A stretch of DNA of 64,000 nt from Anthopleura xanthogrammica (GCA_964019055.1 OZ025207.1:2645001-2709000), one strand, 5' to 3'. Counted from the stretch's first letter, positions 41,168 to 53,005 are shown. Numbers and translations: made by a program. Notes: generated from the sequence alone by a model not told the origin.

Positions 41168-41724
41168 CCTAATTGCAAAATCATTGTTGGGTTCAAAACA
41201 TAGAATGTAGAAGCTGAGTGAGACCGAACTGGTGCATGGGAAATATGTTAATTAGATGCATATGGTAGAAATGTAATGATCATGCACTGTTACATTGTAA
41301 AACCATAGTAGAAGGGCTGAACAGAGTTCTGAAGGTTTGACACTACAAAGTAAGAACAAGTTTGATATGTGGTAAATTTACTACAGATGTACATACACCT
41401 GATTGTGAGAACCTTGTCATATAAGAATAGAAAAATAACATAATATTCCAAGGCCCCCTAGATTGATGGGAATAACTGTTTTAGTATATACCAACAAGGT
41501 AATCTCACAAATGTCAGTCTATACCTTCAAAACAGTGAAATAATTACAACTGCTATGCAAAAATATTTAATTCCTATTTTTTATTTTTATGTGACAATGT
41601 TCTTGCAATTAGGTGTATTCTCTCAATTTCCACATCAGCTGGATACATGCCAACTGCATATCTTGAATTGAATAAATCAGCTTCTACATTCTTTTTTAGA
41701 ACCAACAATGTTTTTGCAACCAGG
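41168..41724. mobile_element. MITE, ~557 bp, family also at 58803
   Basis: CCTAATTGCAAAATCATTGT at the left pairs with the complement of the right end (CCTGGTTGCAAAAACATTGT), and both continue to GAATGTAGAAGCTGA. The 58.8-kb element shares the terminal sequence. Confidence 0.85.
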
Positions 41725-41862
41725 TATAGACCCCTTTCACGTGACATCAAAGCAGCTCAATTTGGAGGAAAAAACAAAAGAACTTCAATCTCCTGAGGAT
41801 TGGAACCTATTGTTTTGTCCTCCAAAGAGAGCTGCATTCCGACATGCTGCATGGGGCCCATA
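41725..41862. mobile_element. MITE, ~138 bp, abutting the previous one
   Basis: TATAGACCCCTTTCACGTGA and TATGGGCCCCATGCAGCATG are the outer ends, continuing to GCAGCTCAATTTGGAGGA and GCAGCTCTCTTTGGAGGA. It starts at the base after the preceding MITE, so one probably landed beside the other. Confidence 0.75.
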
Positions 41863-41864
41863 TT

Positions 41865-43440
41865 GAGCATTTGAAACTGATGTGTGACTAAGTATACATA
41901 CTTGATTACCATTTATTTCCTCCTCCCCTCCCCACTGACTGTGACAAGGTTATTTGTGTGCACCAAACAATACATCTCAAAACATTGTGTTTATTGGTAT
42001 TTGTTGTTTGTTCTCTTCAGCCTGTCAGCAGTTTTAGTCAAGCCACATTTGAATGTATTGATGCTGTCAAGCTCTGGTCAGTTTCTTGGTTCCTTTACAA
42101 TTGATATTGCAGGTATGTATTAATGTATTGCATGTATATTGGACAAATATTCAAGGGTTTGAAACTGATGTCATTGGTTGTTTTACACCCCACCCCTGGT
42201 AGGGGGATTACAATATATGAAAGGCCGGGGATGCTTGTTGGAAATGTTGAGGTTCAGTCCACACACACTACCACTACATTCTCTATTTACAACATACAAC
42301 ACTCAACTCACATGTTGATTTTTATGGAGGGAGGGAAACTGGAGATCCTGGAGAAAAAACCCTCATGGCAAGGGAGAGAACAACACATCAAATAAACCCA
42401 ACTCACATATGATCCAGCCCAAGCTTGGGGCTTTAACGCAGGCCACAGGGTGAGCGTTAAACCACTATGCCACCATGGTACCAAAGTGATACTAATTTTG
42501 CCACGTTTTAATTAGTTTTTTGTTTGTTTTAACACCCTAAAAAGTAACAAATAGAAACTAATCCCTAAAAGGCATGACAAGCATCTCCACCCCTTTCACA
42601 TAACGTCCCCCCTGGGGCCCCACCCCACTCCTGAACATGACAGTATTAAAGTGCAAGTACAGTATTGCCAATTATCATATTCCCCCAATAAAAGGTGGCT
42701 ACTGGCAGTTGATTGCCAGGTTACTGTATTTTGCACTGTTTGTGATCCATGTTATGAAAACATTTTGCTAAATGGTATTAATTTCTTGTTTTCACCAGCT
42801 TGTCAGTCACTTTAGTCAAGCTACATACGAATGTATGCTGTCAAGCTCTGCTCAGTTTCTTTGGTTCCTTTATGATATTCCCATGGGCAGCTTATCGCTG
42901 ATCATCAGGTATGTATATTAATGCATTATAGTTGCAATATATTCAAGGGTTTGAAACTGATGTCACTAAGTACTTTCAAGATTGATTGTTTTACATCTTG
43001 CCCCTCTACCAATCACTGCTGTAATAGACCATTTTCCAATTCGTACAATACCGCTGTGTTCCTTGATTACAGACTCATTTACTCAGGGTTAGCCTCATTT
43101 CAGCATCAGAATATTCACCAATATCAACAGTAAAGTAAAGAATGCACAACTTCAACAATACAAACACTTTGAAATCCCAAGGACCTTCACTGGAACACAG
43201 GAATATTCTACACAAAATTGAGGCTAACCCAGAGCAACAGAGAACTAGAAACTGGAGTATTTTATAACACTGTAGTATTTTTGTTATTAATCCAAACTAA
43301 TACATGTACATCTCAAAACATAATGATTAATGATATTGTTATTTTGTTTCCATCAGCTTGTCAGCTACTTTAGTCAAGCCACATTTGAATGTATTGATGC
43401 TGTCAAGCTCTGGCCAGTCCATACATGACAGACATGTAAG
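41865..43440 (+). repeat. Diverged triplication of an exon-like segment
   Basis: A segment starting after AG as CTGTCAGC...TTTAGTCAAGC, then AATGTATTGATGCTGTCAAG, occurs at about 42018-42116, 42797-42908 and 43358-43430. The first two end at GCAG/TCAG|GTATGTAT, like exons with GT donors. A second block, ATTCAAGGGTTTGAAACTGATGTCA, follows the first two (42150, 42945), and a variant precedes the first (41868). Copies differ by indels that change frame, so coding is not conserved. It could be an old tandem duplication of a host exon. Confidence 0.6.
42315..42482 (-). mobile_element. tRNA-like SINE copy
   Basis: On the minus strand the head reads GGTGGCATAGTGGTTTAACG (A-box-like), followed by the body with TTTTTTCTCCAGGATCTCCA. 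It shares the body with three other copies in the window. Confidence 0.55.
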
Positions 43441-43834
43441 TTGAGCTTTTGGATACATGCTAGTTAAACAATGGTTTCGAGTGGCATACCATGGAATACC
43501 TCACAGCTCACTTGTATTTTCCACCTGGTGTGGGAGGGGGTGCTGCCTTTGTATAGATCTTTTAGCTTGGGGGTAATGTTTTCCCATTCCAGACCATGCG
43601 TCATTCCCTAGAGTATCATTTCTTTGTTTAACAGTTGCCCATGAGAAGGCACATGAATATGGATGCAATGCAAAAAAAAAATCTTATTTTCTGGTAACAA
43701 AACAAGTAGGGGACTGGAAACAAGTTTCTCAAATTTGATTTAATTCACAAACAAACCCCATGATAAGAAAGAGAACATAAAAATGAGTAAGAATTGAGAG
43801 TTTGAAGGAAGTCTGGATTAATAACAAGATAGGA

Positions 43835-44015
43835 AGCAGGGGTGACGTAGTGATGAGAACACTCACCTCTCACCAATGCATACTGGGTTTGAGTCTCAGT
43901 GGCATATATGAGTAGAGTTTCTAGTACGCTCTCTTCTATGCTTTGAGGGTTTTTTTCTGGGTTCTTGGGTTTTCCTTCCTCTGCAAAAATCAACTTCTAA
44001 ATTCCAATTCAATCA
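43835..44015 (+). mobile_element. tRNA-like SINE copy
   Basis: Head GGGTGACGTAGTGATGAGAA then B-box-like GGTTTGAGTCT at 43886. The body has CTTTGAGGGTTTTTTTCTGG and ends AACTTCTAAATTCCAATTC. The layout fits an RNA polymerase III promoter (A and B boxes about 30 bp apart) driving a short element. Confidence 0.6.
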
Positions 44016-44049
44016 TGGAGTGAGGGCCACAGGCTTGTTATCCACTGGC

Positions 44050-44130
44050 TATAGAGGCTTTGCACCATCACATGATGGCAGCCATCACAGGAGGCACAAT
44101 AAGGGCCTTTTTCTCCTAGAAACCTCAATT
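44050..44130. mobile_element. Partial copy of the 32121 MITE
   Basis: TATAGAGGCTTTGCACCATC and the following ACATGATGGCAGCCATCACA match the left arm of the element at 32121-32289, including the inner AATAAGGGCCTTTTTCTCC. The right arm is not recognisable. Confidence 0.8.
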
Positions 44131-44399
44131 AAATTAGTTTTTGCAACTTGGACCCAGTTCCTTGCTCATTTTGTTACCCACAAATTACATGACACATGGT
44201 CTAAAATGGGAAAGCAAAAAAAGGTCTATTGGCAGTCTGTTTTGAAAACTCAAGGTCCTTATGAGGACTGCCACTTGAACAAAGAGAGTACAACCCCCAG
44301 GGATTTTTCCAGTACACACACATGAGCCTTTAGGTGAGTGTGTTTACTAACAAAATACAAGTGATGAGTGGAATATTCCATGATATGTTATCATAGAGA

Positions 44400-45053
44400 T
44401 TGTACAAAAAGGAACAACCAAGAAGATTGCTGTGTTTGCAAACAATTTTCAGAGATTTAATTGCCCCATTCTATCTTTTCAGATGTCACAGTTCTGTCAT
44501 ACTCACATCAAGCAAGCTGTTGTGCTGCAAAGCCTTGTCAGGTGATGCAGCAACATCAAGATCCAGTCAATCAGTACTGACAATAAGAAGCTGTGATATA
44601 TCTACCAGGAAAAGCATTGAATGCTGACAACAAAAAATGAAACAGGAATTAGAATATATCTAGGAATTAAAAAAAAAAAGGGTTATCTATAGATTTCAAA
44701 ACAATCATCACTATTGGCATTTAGAATCATCAAATTTTAGGCTTATCTACTAGTAGGGATTTAAAAAAGAAAAAAGAAAATAGGAAAGATACAGTGAAAA
44801 AAACAAAAGAAAAAAAATAGGAAAAAATCAAATTATATTCTAGGAAATGCCAACATATAGCATTAAGAGGGAATTTGAAGTTTTAAACATTTTTTTTGCT
44901 CTCTAGAAAATTCGAAAATTGAAAATTTTTTCAATAAAATGACAGAAAAAAGCTATTTCAAATAAATTCAAAAATCTCTCATAGGCTGTATGTTGGAATT
45001 TCAAATGAAAGAACAGAATTTTCAAAGAAAAAATCTAGAAATTTCCAAAAAAA
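44400..45053. other. No gene; A-rich low-complexity DNA
   Basis: Long A-rich runs on the plus strand (44640-45050) and a 75-codon frame at 44400-44627 without motif. Nothing further supportable. Confidence 0.5.
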
Positions 45054-45512
45054 GGTAGAGGACTGGCCAAATTAAATTAGAGCTGTGCAACAGCTATGAT
45101 GAAAAACCAATTTAAAAATCAATTTTCTTCATTATTTTAGAAGTTAGGCTTTACACAAATTTTAAAGGTCAAGACAACAACAACAAAACAAAATTCAAAT
45201 GACCACAATATAGGTTATTGAAAATAGTTCATGCCATAAATTATATGGTAATAATTTTTTCATTCATTTTGATATGGAAAAACAAATTTGTTATTTCAAA
45301 AGATAATACTTTTATTTAGTGACTTATTTCATAATGACATCATCAACCAAAACAAATTGCTATTTTGAAAAGAAAATACACCAAAACCATCAACCTTTTC
45401 TGATTTAAAAATCTGATTAAAAAGTCAGAAAAAATTATAAAAGTAATTTTAATCTCTCTGATTGTTCACCTCTGATGTCATTATGAAATAGGTCAAAGGC
45501 CAGTCCTCTACC
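45054..45512. mobile_element. Foldback element, ~459 bp
   Basis: GGTAGAGGACTGGCC at the left is exactly complemented by GGCCAGTCCTCTACC at the right. An inner pair, ACTTATTTCATAATGACATC and GATGTCATTATGAAATAGGT, forms a second stem. Confidence 0.7.
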
Positions 45513-45518
45513 CACAGG

Positions 45519-45800
45519 TATTAGATATAGGAGAGTGTTTCACTAGGAGACTAACATTCAATTGGACATTCAATTCAAAGATTACTATACCAAATCATTA
45601 ACACATTTTGCAGACTAGTCGAGAGTTCTCAGTAGAGTTACACAACATGAGGAAATTCTTGGTTGATCAAATCCAAGGAATATTTTATGGTGCTGGCACT
45701 GATTTAATTTTCATTCTAACTGGCTACTGATTTCATTTCTTTACTTATAATTTTACTGAGAACTCTGCTAGTCAGAAGAAACACTCTCCTATATCTAATA
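45519..45800. mobile_element. MITE, ~282 bp
   Basis: TATTAGATATAGGAGAGTGT followed by TTC at the left matches the complement of the right end. Further in, GAGTTCTCAGTARA recurs in inverse orientation. It begins seven bases after the preceding foldback element. Confidence 0.8.
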
Positions 45801-45845
45801 TCATTATCATTTATTATTTGTACACCAGAAAAATGAAATACACTT

Positions 45846-48800
45846 GATACCTCCCACGAGGTCCTGCCAGTACCAAACAGAAGCTGCCCCACCAGACCAG
45901 GAAACCATTAAAGGCGGTACAACATTGCTGCTCTCGGCAGAGTCTAACCTTGAGGCTGTGATCAGACGGCTGCTCTGGTGATGAAGGTTAACGGTAAGGA
46001 TACCAGGTGATGGTCCTCTGCAGATTTCATGTTAGTGCGCTGATGGTATAAATGCCAGTCACTGTGAAGGTTAGTGCAAGTAGGAGCAGAAATAGCCATA
46101 TCTTACTATTCATGGGTGTGTACAGCAGTGATACTTTGGGGTGGTGAGCTCAATAGGTGTGTATAAGACACCATTCAGACTTCCATAAAGTAGATTATCA
46201 GCCTGGGAAGACTAGGAGTTGAATCATAGGTGATCTAATCTTAAGTTGAATGATGTTCGGCTAGACTGATCTACAAGGTTCTATCATATGATTGTAATTT
46301 AATAAGTTTTTTCACCAGCAAAATAAGACCTCAGTTTTTTTCTAAATTCTAAAAATACTGCTAAATAAATTCCTGATAATTTCTTTCACTAAAAATGTTC
46401 GCAAAATTGAATAAAATTTGAATGAATGAATACTATCCAAAAATTAGAAGAAGAATAGAAAGAAATGAAAAAGAAAAGAAAAATCGTTAAACAAAATAAC
46501 TATGATTAATAATTCAAAAATAATTCAAAAATGGATCAAAAATAATTCAACTTGAAAATTATTAATGAAAAGAAATGGTATCCTGCAGTAATATATTGAG
46601 TAAACACAAAACAGATCCAAATATATCTTCAAATCTTACCCATTTTCAGAAACTGAGGTCTTACTTAAATCTGCTATCATACAACATTTAAAAAAACACA
46701 TTTTATTGGCAAAATCCAAAGCACGATTTCTATAAAAATTACATTTTGTTGGCAAAATTTGCAAATGTTTTGAAAAAAATTAATTCATCCAAGTTAATAA
46801 ATTAATTGAATTATTTGAGCCAAAATCACTATCATCAGATGGTATTTAAGGCATTGAATAATTAGAGAAAGCAACTACACTATACTATGTGCATCACCTT
46901 TTCAACCTGTGAATATCACAAAACTTAAAATTTGCTATTAACTTTCAAAATTGAAAAATCAGAATCACCAACCAACATTTTTGATCAACAAAAGATTAAG
47001 ATTTAATGATTAATATGAACAAATTCAGCTGTGCAGTAAATCATGAAATTATACACTAAAAGTGCAAACAAACAAACCCAAGCCAAATAAGGCAAATGGG
47101 AAATGAATGAATAGAGGATAAGGTGAGCCATCAGAGAATGGCGTCCAAACACCATACCTCACAATTAAGAATGAAATGCAACTATACAAGTAAAACCAAG
47201 AGTTGTTTTACTATGAATTATTATGTCCAAAGCACTTGTATATATGCACAAGTTGTCCAAAATTGAAACATTTTGAATCAAATACTCAGTGACTTAAACA
47301 TTGGCAAATACTTGAAACTTGTCACAGAATACCAACTTGGCCATGAAAATGTATTGTGAAATTGAACTGAATAGTTTATATTGATGCATGTAGTGTAGTT
47401 GCTCAAAAATTGATGAAGGAAAAAAAACCTTTGCAATTCATTATGTCAATCTTTTACGATACTTTTACTTCTGTTGAGAAGTTTTTTGCTGGTGAAAAAA
47501 CTGAGTCTAGGAAAAATAACTTGATAAACTTAGGAACTTAGAAAAGTCATACAAGTTAAGAAGTAACGCTAAGACATTAAACTAGGATAGGACTCCCTTT
47601 AAAATTGCTCTTAAACTTTACTGTGCAACCATGTCAACCAAGGCTTATCTACTATGCAAATGGATCATAAAAATGATCTAAATTTGAAAAAGTTCAAAAT
47701 TTAATTTGGTTTGAAAACATCCTACATGGCCTTGTTTGAGATAGATGCACAAGAGACTTAAAGAAATATGTCCAATAATAACCATAGGCCACGTCCCTTA
47801 GGAACCAACTAGAAGAGTGGATTTCGTATCTTCTAAATTCCAAATTGATCTTGAATCATGTGTTTTAGCCACGAGTCTCTGGCTCAGGAGACTGAACAAT
47901 CATTTCTTGCATGATCGACAAACATATAATAGAACTACATTCTTGGCAAAGCTTATTTGACCTCCAAACATACAGCTATGCACTTTGCTGGCTTTTTTTC
48001 TAGACTACAAAATCCACTCTAGTAATTTTGACTCGCAACAGCATAAAAAAAGGATATTGAATTAGTTTCAACCAAATTAATAAAGTCACTTGATTCGCTA
48101 CTTGAATAGAATTTTTGGCTGTAACGGCACAGTCACATAGATTGATTGAGGCCAAAATGGTCAAATGTGATAAGTGGAAATAAGTCCCCTAAGAAGACCT
48201 TGAATAACTTAATACTTAGACCAGTCCCTTAGCAGACATTGAATAAACTAATATTGAATAATGAATAAATTAGACCCAGTCCCTTAGCAGGTTGAATATA
48301 TTAATATTCAATTGAACACATTCATAGACCCAGTCCCTTAGCAGTCTCAGAATACATGAATATTTAATTGAATACATTATAGGCCTTAGTCCTCTAGGGA
48401 AACATAAATTGTTGTTGAAGGGTTAAAAGTCTAGGTTAGCTTTTCATATTGAATTGCATGGTGGTAGTTTCCTTTTCGGGATAGACCAGCTCATTTTTCA
48501 CAAGTTTAGTAACCTAGAAACTTCGTTATTTTAGTCTTCGCAAACCAGGCTTGATATTAAATCACATACACTTTATGGGAGTCTGAATACCGCCTTGAGC
48601 TTATTGATCACACCACTCTAAGATATACATCACTGTTGTGCAGTAAAACCTATGGGTAGTGAGGTATGGCTATTTCTATAAGTCTCCTACTTGTACTGAC
48701 CCTCGCAGTATTAAGGCTGGCTCACCGTCAAGGTACTTTCATGAGCCTGTAGGGGGTTCAGAGTCTGATGTCCTTATCGATAATCTTCACCATCGGAGCA

Positions 48801-48911
48801 GCCGCCTGGTTATGGTTTCATAAGATGACTCTTGTCGGGACAGTAAGTACTGCCTGGTCCTGGTCTACCGGGGTAGTGAGACTTGGTACTGGTAGGGCCA
48901 CGGGGAAGTAT
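45846..48911. mobile_element. Large foldback structure, arms ~0.4 kb, ~3 kb overall
   Basis: The left arm (45846 to about 46220) and right arm (about 48520-48911) are inverted, diverged copies. The outer ends share CCTRCCAGTACCAA. Inner matches include GACGGCTGCTCTGGTGATGA against GGCGGCTGCTCCGATGGTGA, CAAGTAGGAG...AGAAATAGCCATA, and CATTCAGACTTCCATAAAGT against TATTCAGACTCCCATAAAGT. The interior of about 2.3 kb is AT-rich and has no frame above 60 codons. Right-arm sequence read on the plus strand could encode hydrophobic peptides, but with stops. Confidence 0.75.
48180..48410. repeat. Minisatellite with CAGTCCCTTAGCAG core
   Basis: Four to five copies of a 55-70 bp unit containing AGACCCAGTCCCTTAGCAG and an AATATTRAATTGAA-type spacer, inside the foldback structure. 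Confidence 0.75.
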
Positions 48912-49189
48912 TTTTTTTTGTAAGGGTCAAAAGGGCGTGGAGAGGGTAAAGATGGACTTCATTAAAAAACAAAGGAATACCACCAAGTCTGAAATCAAAC
49001 TTTATTTCAAACACAACACAGACAATATACAAGATACAAGTCACAAAATTTCAAAGGTAAAAAATTTCTAAGTCCAAAAACTCATCATACCCCACACTCA
49101 CTTCAAAAATTCTAAGTCTAAAACAGCAAAAAACCAAGATTCTTACCTCCAGATGATAAGTCCGTCATTATAATTGCCTGAAAATTCTA

Positions 49190-49345
49190 AGACACAATGT
49201 TAATTATATCCTCCCAGAAAGCCATTTCACCTCCCCCTAAGAAGTATACATCCCCGACCCCCCATGATTGTATTCCCCTCCCCCCAGTACGAGTGATCAC
49301 CTCCCCCCAGTATAAGGCATGAACCCCTCCCCCCATTTTAAGTTG
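49190..49345. repeat. C-rich CCTCCCCCCAGTA repeat
   Basis: Short units of CCCCTCCCCCCAGTA type, interspersed with ATG/GTA triplets, are repeated about six times on the plus strand. No coding value. Confidence 0.7.
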
Positions 49346-49366
49346 ATCCCCACCCCTCCCAATATG

Positions 49367-49759
49367 AGTTAAACCCAGTTGTAATTGACCATAATGCATT
49401 TTTACAAGTGCCATCATTGACTTTGAAATAGATATTGAAGTCTGTATAAGTATGATCTCCAATTGTACTGGCATTTCGTGTCTTCAAAGATAATTCCAAA
49501 ACTTGTAAACTTCAAAAGTTTTTGGTAATGCATCAATTTGTTATTTCAACTTTCAAACTTCTAAAATTTTTCATCAAATTTCAATCTGTGATTTTACTAG
49601 ATGTTTTAATGGCATACCGGTATCTAGCAATATGCTAGGAAATTGAGGAAAAATCATTCATTGCTAATCTCCTTGGCTAGTAAACAGTAGAGGATAAGGG
49701 TGGTCTTATTTTGAAGTAAAATCCCTCTATACCTTGGTCAATTACAACTGGGTTTAACT
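49367..49759. mobile_element. Element with exact ~25-bp inverted ends
   Basis: AGTTAAACCCAGTTGTAATT then GACC at 49367 is exactly complemented at 49736-49759. The interior of 350 bp has no frame and no known motif. Confidence 0.65.
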
Positions 49760-49932
49760 TTATCTCTCCAATCAAATCAAGGACAACAGACAATGTATTA
49801 AAGTGTGCGTGTTGTTTGTGATCATTCGTTTGAGGCATGCTAGCGAAGCTTTGACATAAACAAAAACAAAGTACTGTAGGTTGTTTTTGGGCTTCAATAA
49901 TCATGACCAAGACGGTGTTGCATATCCATTTA

Positions 49933-50760
49933 CAGTCGATTTCACATAACTTTTGACGAAAATGTTCCGAAGTTCGTTCGGAACTTCCGAAGTTCCCGCC
50001 GAACTTGCGAAGTTCGTTGGGAACTTGCCAACGAACTTCGATGTGAACTTGGGAACTTCAGAAGTTCGTAACTTCGTTCGTTGGCAAAGAGAGAAATTGC
50101 GCGCCAACGAAAAAAAACCATGAATGTCTTTACCAAACAGAGAAAAGCGATACCCGATGATGTAAGAGAACGCATCGTAGACAATTGGTTGGATGGCAAA
50201 TGCCCAGCAAGCATTGGTTCAGAGTTGAACATTACGAAACAAACTATCCACAACATAATCAATAACTTTCTAGCGAGAGGAAATGTTGAAGCAAGGAAAG
50301 GAGGGAATAGATCTAGATCTGCACGGACTGACGATGTTAATTACTTCGTAGAATACAGCAAAACACAACAGCCAAGTGTGACGGCCAAGGAAATACACCA
50401 CCGTAACAAAACACCACCAAAACAATGTTTGCCTTGCACAAAATGCACCATCGCTCACTTCAATCTCCCGCAGTTTAACACAAGATCTAGGATACTCGTA
50501 CAAGAAACTAAAAGTTATTCCACGTGAATCCTTAACTGAAGCATCTCAAGCTAAACTCCACTAGTATTTGGCAGTTTGTTCAACGATCAATCCACGAACG
50601 ATGCATTGCCAACGAACGAAGTTACGAACTTCTGAAGTTCCCAAGTTCACATCGAAGTTCGTTGGCAAGTTCCCAACGAACTTCGCAAGTTCGGCGGGAA
50701 CTTCGGAAGTTCCGAACGAACTTCGGAACATTTTCGTCAAAAGTTATGTGAAATCGACTG
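49933..50760 (+). mobile_element. Tc1/mariner-like deletion derivative, 828 bp, 155-bp identical ends
   Basis: Flanked by TA (49931-49932 and 50761-50762). The terminal inverted repeats begin CAGTCGATTTCACATAACTT and are identical over 155 bp by eye. Each contains many GAAGTTC and GAACTTC motifs in alternating orientation, so each arm could itself fold. Inside is only the DNA-binding half of a transposase. Identity of the ends implies recent movement, presumably driven in trans by a full-length relative. Confidence 0.9.
50081..50560 (+). pseudogene. Truncated paired-HTH transposase N-terminus
   Basis: The frame starts at 50081. From residue 20 it reads QRKAIPDDVRERIVDNWLDG and ITKQTIHNIINNFLARGNVE, a paired-type helix-turn-helix. 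A frameshift near 50400 moves the second helix region into another frame (SLTSISRSLTQDLGYSYKKL), which stops near 50560, and the DDE catalytic domain is absent. It could still bind the terminal repeats and act as a repressor, but that is inference. Confidence 0.8.
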
Positions 50761-50762
50761 TA

Positions 50763-52230
50763 ATGTGGAAGAGTCCTTGTTGCACCTTGTTATTCCCAAG
50801 TTTTCATTTTTTGTTTGACAGTATGCAAAGACAATCCAAAATGTGCAAGTTGCTATATAATTATTTCACTTAATTGATGAGACAAATTCTCAATTTCTTG
50901 CATTTGGTTACTATTCACTTCACAGGAAAAGATGAATATGGAAAGTCCATACAAAGTTTATCCTGTTTGCATGACCATAACTTCAGGATAAATATTTTGG
51001 TCTTATTACTACTAACCACGTCATTTGCAGCATGCCTCAAACGAATGTAATGATTGGTATGTGTACTTCACCCCTCCCCCTTGTCTCAACATTTTTATTT
51101 CTCAATAGTGAAAGGCAACATATTGTATGGGTGGGGGTGGCGGAAGGGTTTCCTGGCTGGCTGCCATGCCTTTATTACTCATGGTGATAGGATCAATCAA
51201 TAAGAATTAAATAATGCACATCACAAAAACAACCTGAACAGGAGAGATTATCTATGAGGAACATGTACCAATGAGACTAAAAATACCTATGAAAAATCCA
51301 TTGAAATAGTGTCCCTTCACAATTTCACACACACACTTCATTTTGAATTAGCTCCAATTACCATGATGTGCTATAAATTAGCTACACTAAGTTAGAAAAA
51401 ACCTTGCTTTAAAATTGTAATAGTGAATAGCTCGTAGAGAGAAATTGTTTACTTCCTGTTTTACAAACTGCCATAACGTGATTCAGACACAGTCCCTCAC
51501 AACACGCTGAGTAAATTTTGAATTGCTCTGAATTTGCTTGTAATTTCAACTTATCTCGTACCTTATGTCTTATGCCAGGGATGGGTGAGGAGCCAAGGGG
51601 GGCCTTAGCCCATCAACTCTTTTCGTTTTGCATAATGGTCTTGAATATTTGATAGTCTTAGCCACCACCCAACGTTTTCCCTTTAATTTGCATACTAACC
51701 CCCACCCTTAGCTTTAAAATGTACTCTGTTGTCCCTGTATATGGACTGATATGAAACTGCAACCTATGATAATCACTAAGCTATAATCATAACTTGTAGT
51801 ACATTATGGAGAAAGAGCTGGAAAGAAGCCTATGTCCTGTTGTCTATTCACTAGTGGCGTTTTGTCAGCTTTTCATGAATAAAAAAAATGACTGAGTCAT
51901 AAATATAACATCTTAGAAGAAGTCCATAAAAAAATAATTTACTTATTATCCAAATTTGATTACTTAGGTGTTCTGAGTTTAGAAATAGAAATAAAAGTTT
52001 CCCTGAATTAACAATTCAAAAATTGTCGTGGTAATAAATACAGAAAATCTGTTGTTTCTTGTGTTTGACATTCTTGGGTAATGCTTCAAATCATGGAATA
52101 ATTATCTGGGAAACTTCTACATTATTCAAGTATTTAATTGCTGGGCCAAAATTTGAATGATACGCCCACTGTGATGAGACCCATCTCATAAATGGATGGA
52201 AATGAAAAGTATAAATAATAAATGAGATTT
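50763..52230. other. No gene recognised
   Basis: AT-rich, no supportable frame. AGCATGCCTCAAACGAATG near 51032-51051 is the exact complement of a site near 49823-49843 on the other side of the Tc1-like element. Confidence 0.5.
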
Positions 52231-52236
52231 AAAAGT

Positions 52237-52772
52237 CAGGGCATCTGAAAAAGTGCGAGGTGCAATTCCGCGCTATTTACCGAAAATTGCACCGAATCGC
52301 ACTATCTATCGTTTTCAGCACTTTTCGACATTTTCCGCACTTTTTGCCAGAAAAATACAGAAAAACTTGCAAACCTGTTGACAATGTTCTTGAATACACA
52401 ATGATTCTTCAAATAAGCAAATTTTTCATCGGAATTCATCGCGTTTTGGGCTGGAAATCGACTGTAAAATGTTGTTTTCTTTCGCCGATTGACAATAATA
52501 TGCCAGGCGTTCCTCACGTTAGTTCAGTGGCCTGGGAACTAGTTCTAATTCTATAAACGCTTTTGATTGGTCTAAAAAGCATCCAATCACATGCCTCTAT
52601 AAAAATATAGTGAATTTAGCGGGAACTTTACAATTAATTATAATTACTATAATCAAAATAATATTAATAATAAATAATAATATGCAAATTAGCATTTCCG
52701 CACTTTACCGCACTATTTGCTAAAATTTCCGCACTCTCCCAAGTTTTTTCCCGCACTTTTTCAGATGCCCTG
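52237..52772. mobile_element. MITE, 536 bp, with AAAAGT target duplication
   Basis: The ends CAGGGCATCTGAAAAAGTGC then G are inverted and exact. AAAAGT directly precedes (52231-52236) and follows (52773-52778) the element. The interior repeats CCGCACTTT motifs near both ends and has an AT-rich centre. CAGGG ends are seen in hAT elements, but the six-base duplication is shorter than their usual eight. Confidence 0.85.
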
Positions 52773-52814
52773 AAAAGTGGCTTTCCACAGACAGATTGCT
52801 TCCTCATCCACTGA

Positions 52815-53005
52815 AATTCAAATTGGAATTTAAAAGGTGATTTTTGTTGAGGGAGCTTGAGGAAAACCAGAGAAGCTGGAGAAAAACCCTTGAAGCACAG
52901 GAGAGAACCAGCAAGCAACTCTACTGACATGCAACACAGAGCCCGGTGGGACTCAAATCTTAATTGCATTGATGAGACAAACGATCTCACTGCTGTGCAC
53001 ACATG
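52815..53005 (-). mobile_element. tRNA-like SINE copy
   Basis: The minus strand reads CAGCAGTGAGATCGTTTGTC then B-box-like GATTTGAGTCCC, followed by the body shared with the 63305 copy (TTTTCTCCAGCTTCTCTGG...). It lies 40 bp from the preceding MITE. Confidence 0.6.

Noticed and set aside
45846..48911. Polinton/Maverick terminal repeats
   Set aside because: Arm length would fit, but the interior of 2.3 kb has no polymerase, integrase or capsid-like frame, so the class cannot be claimed.
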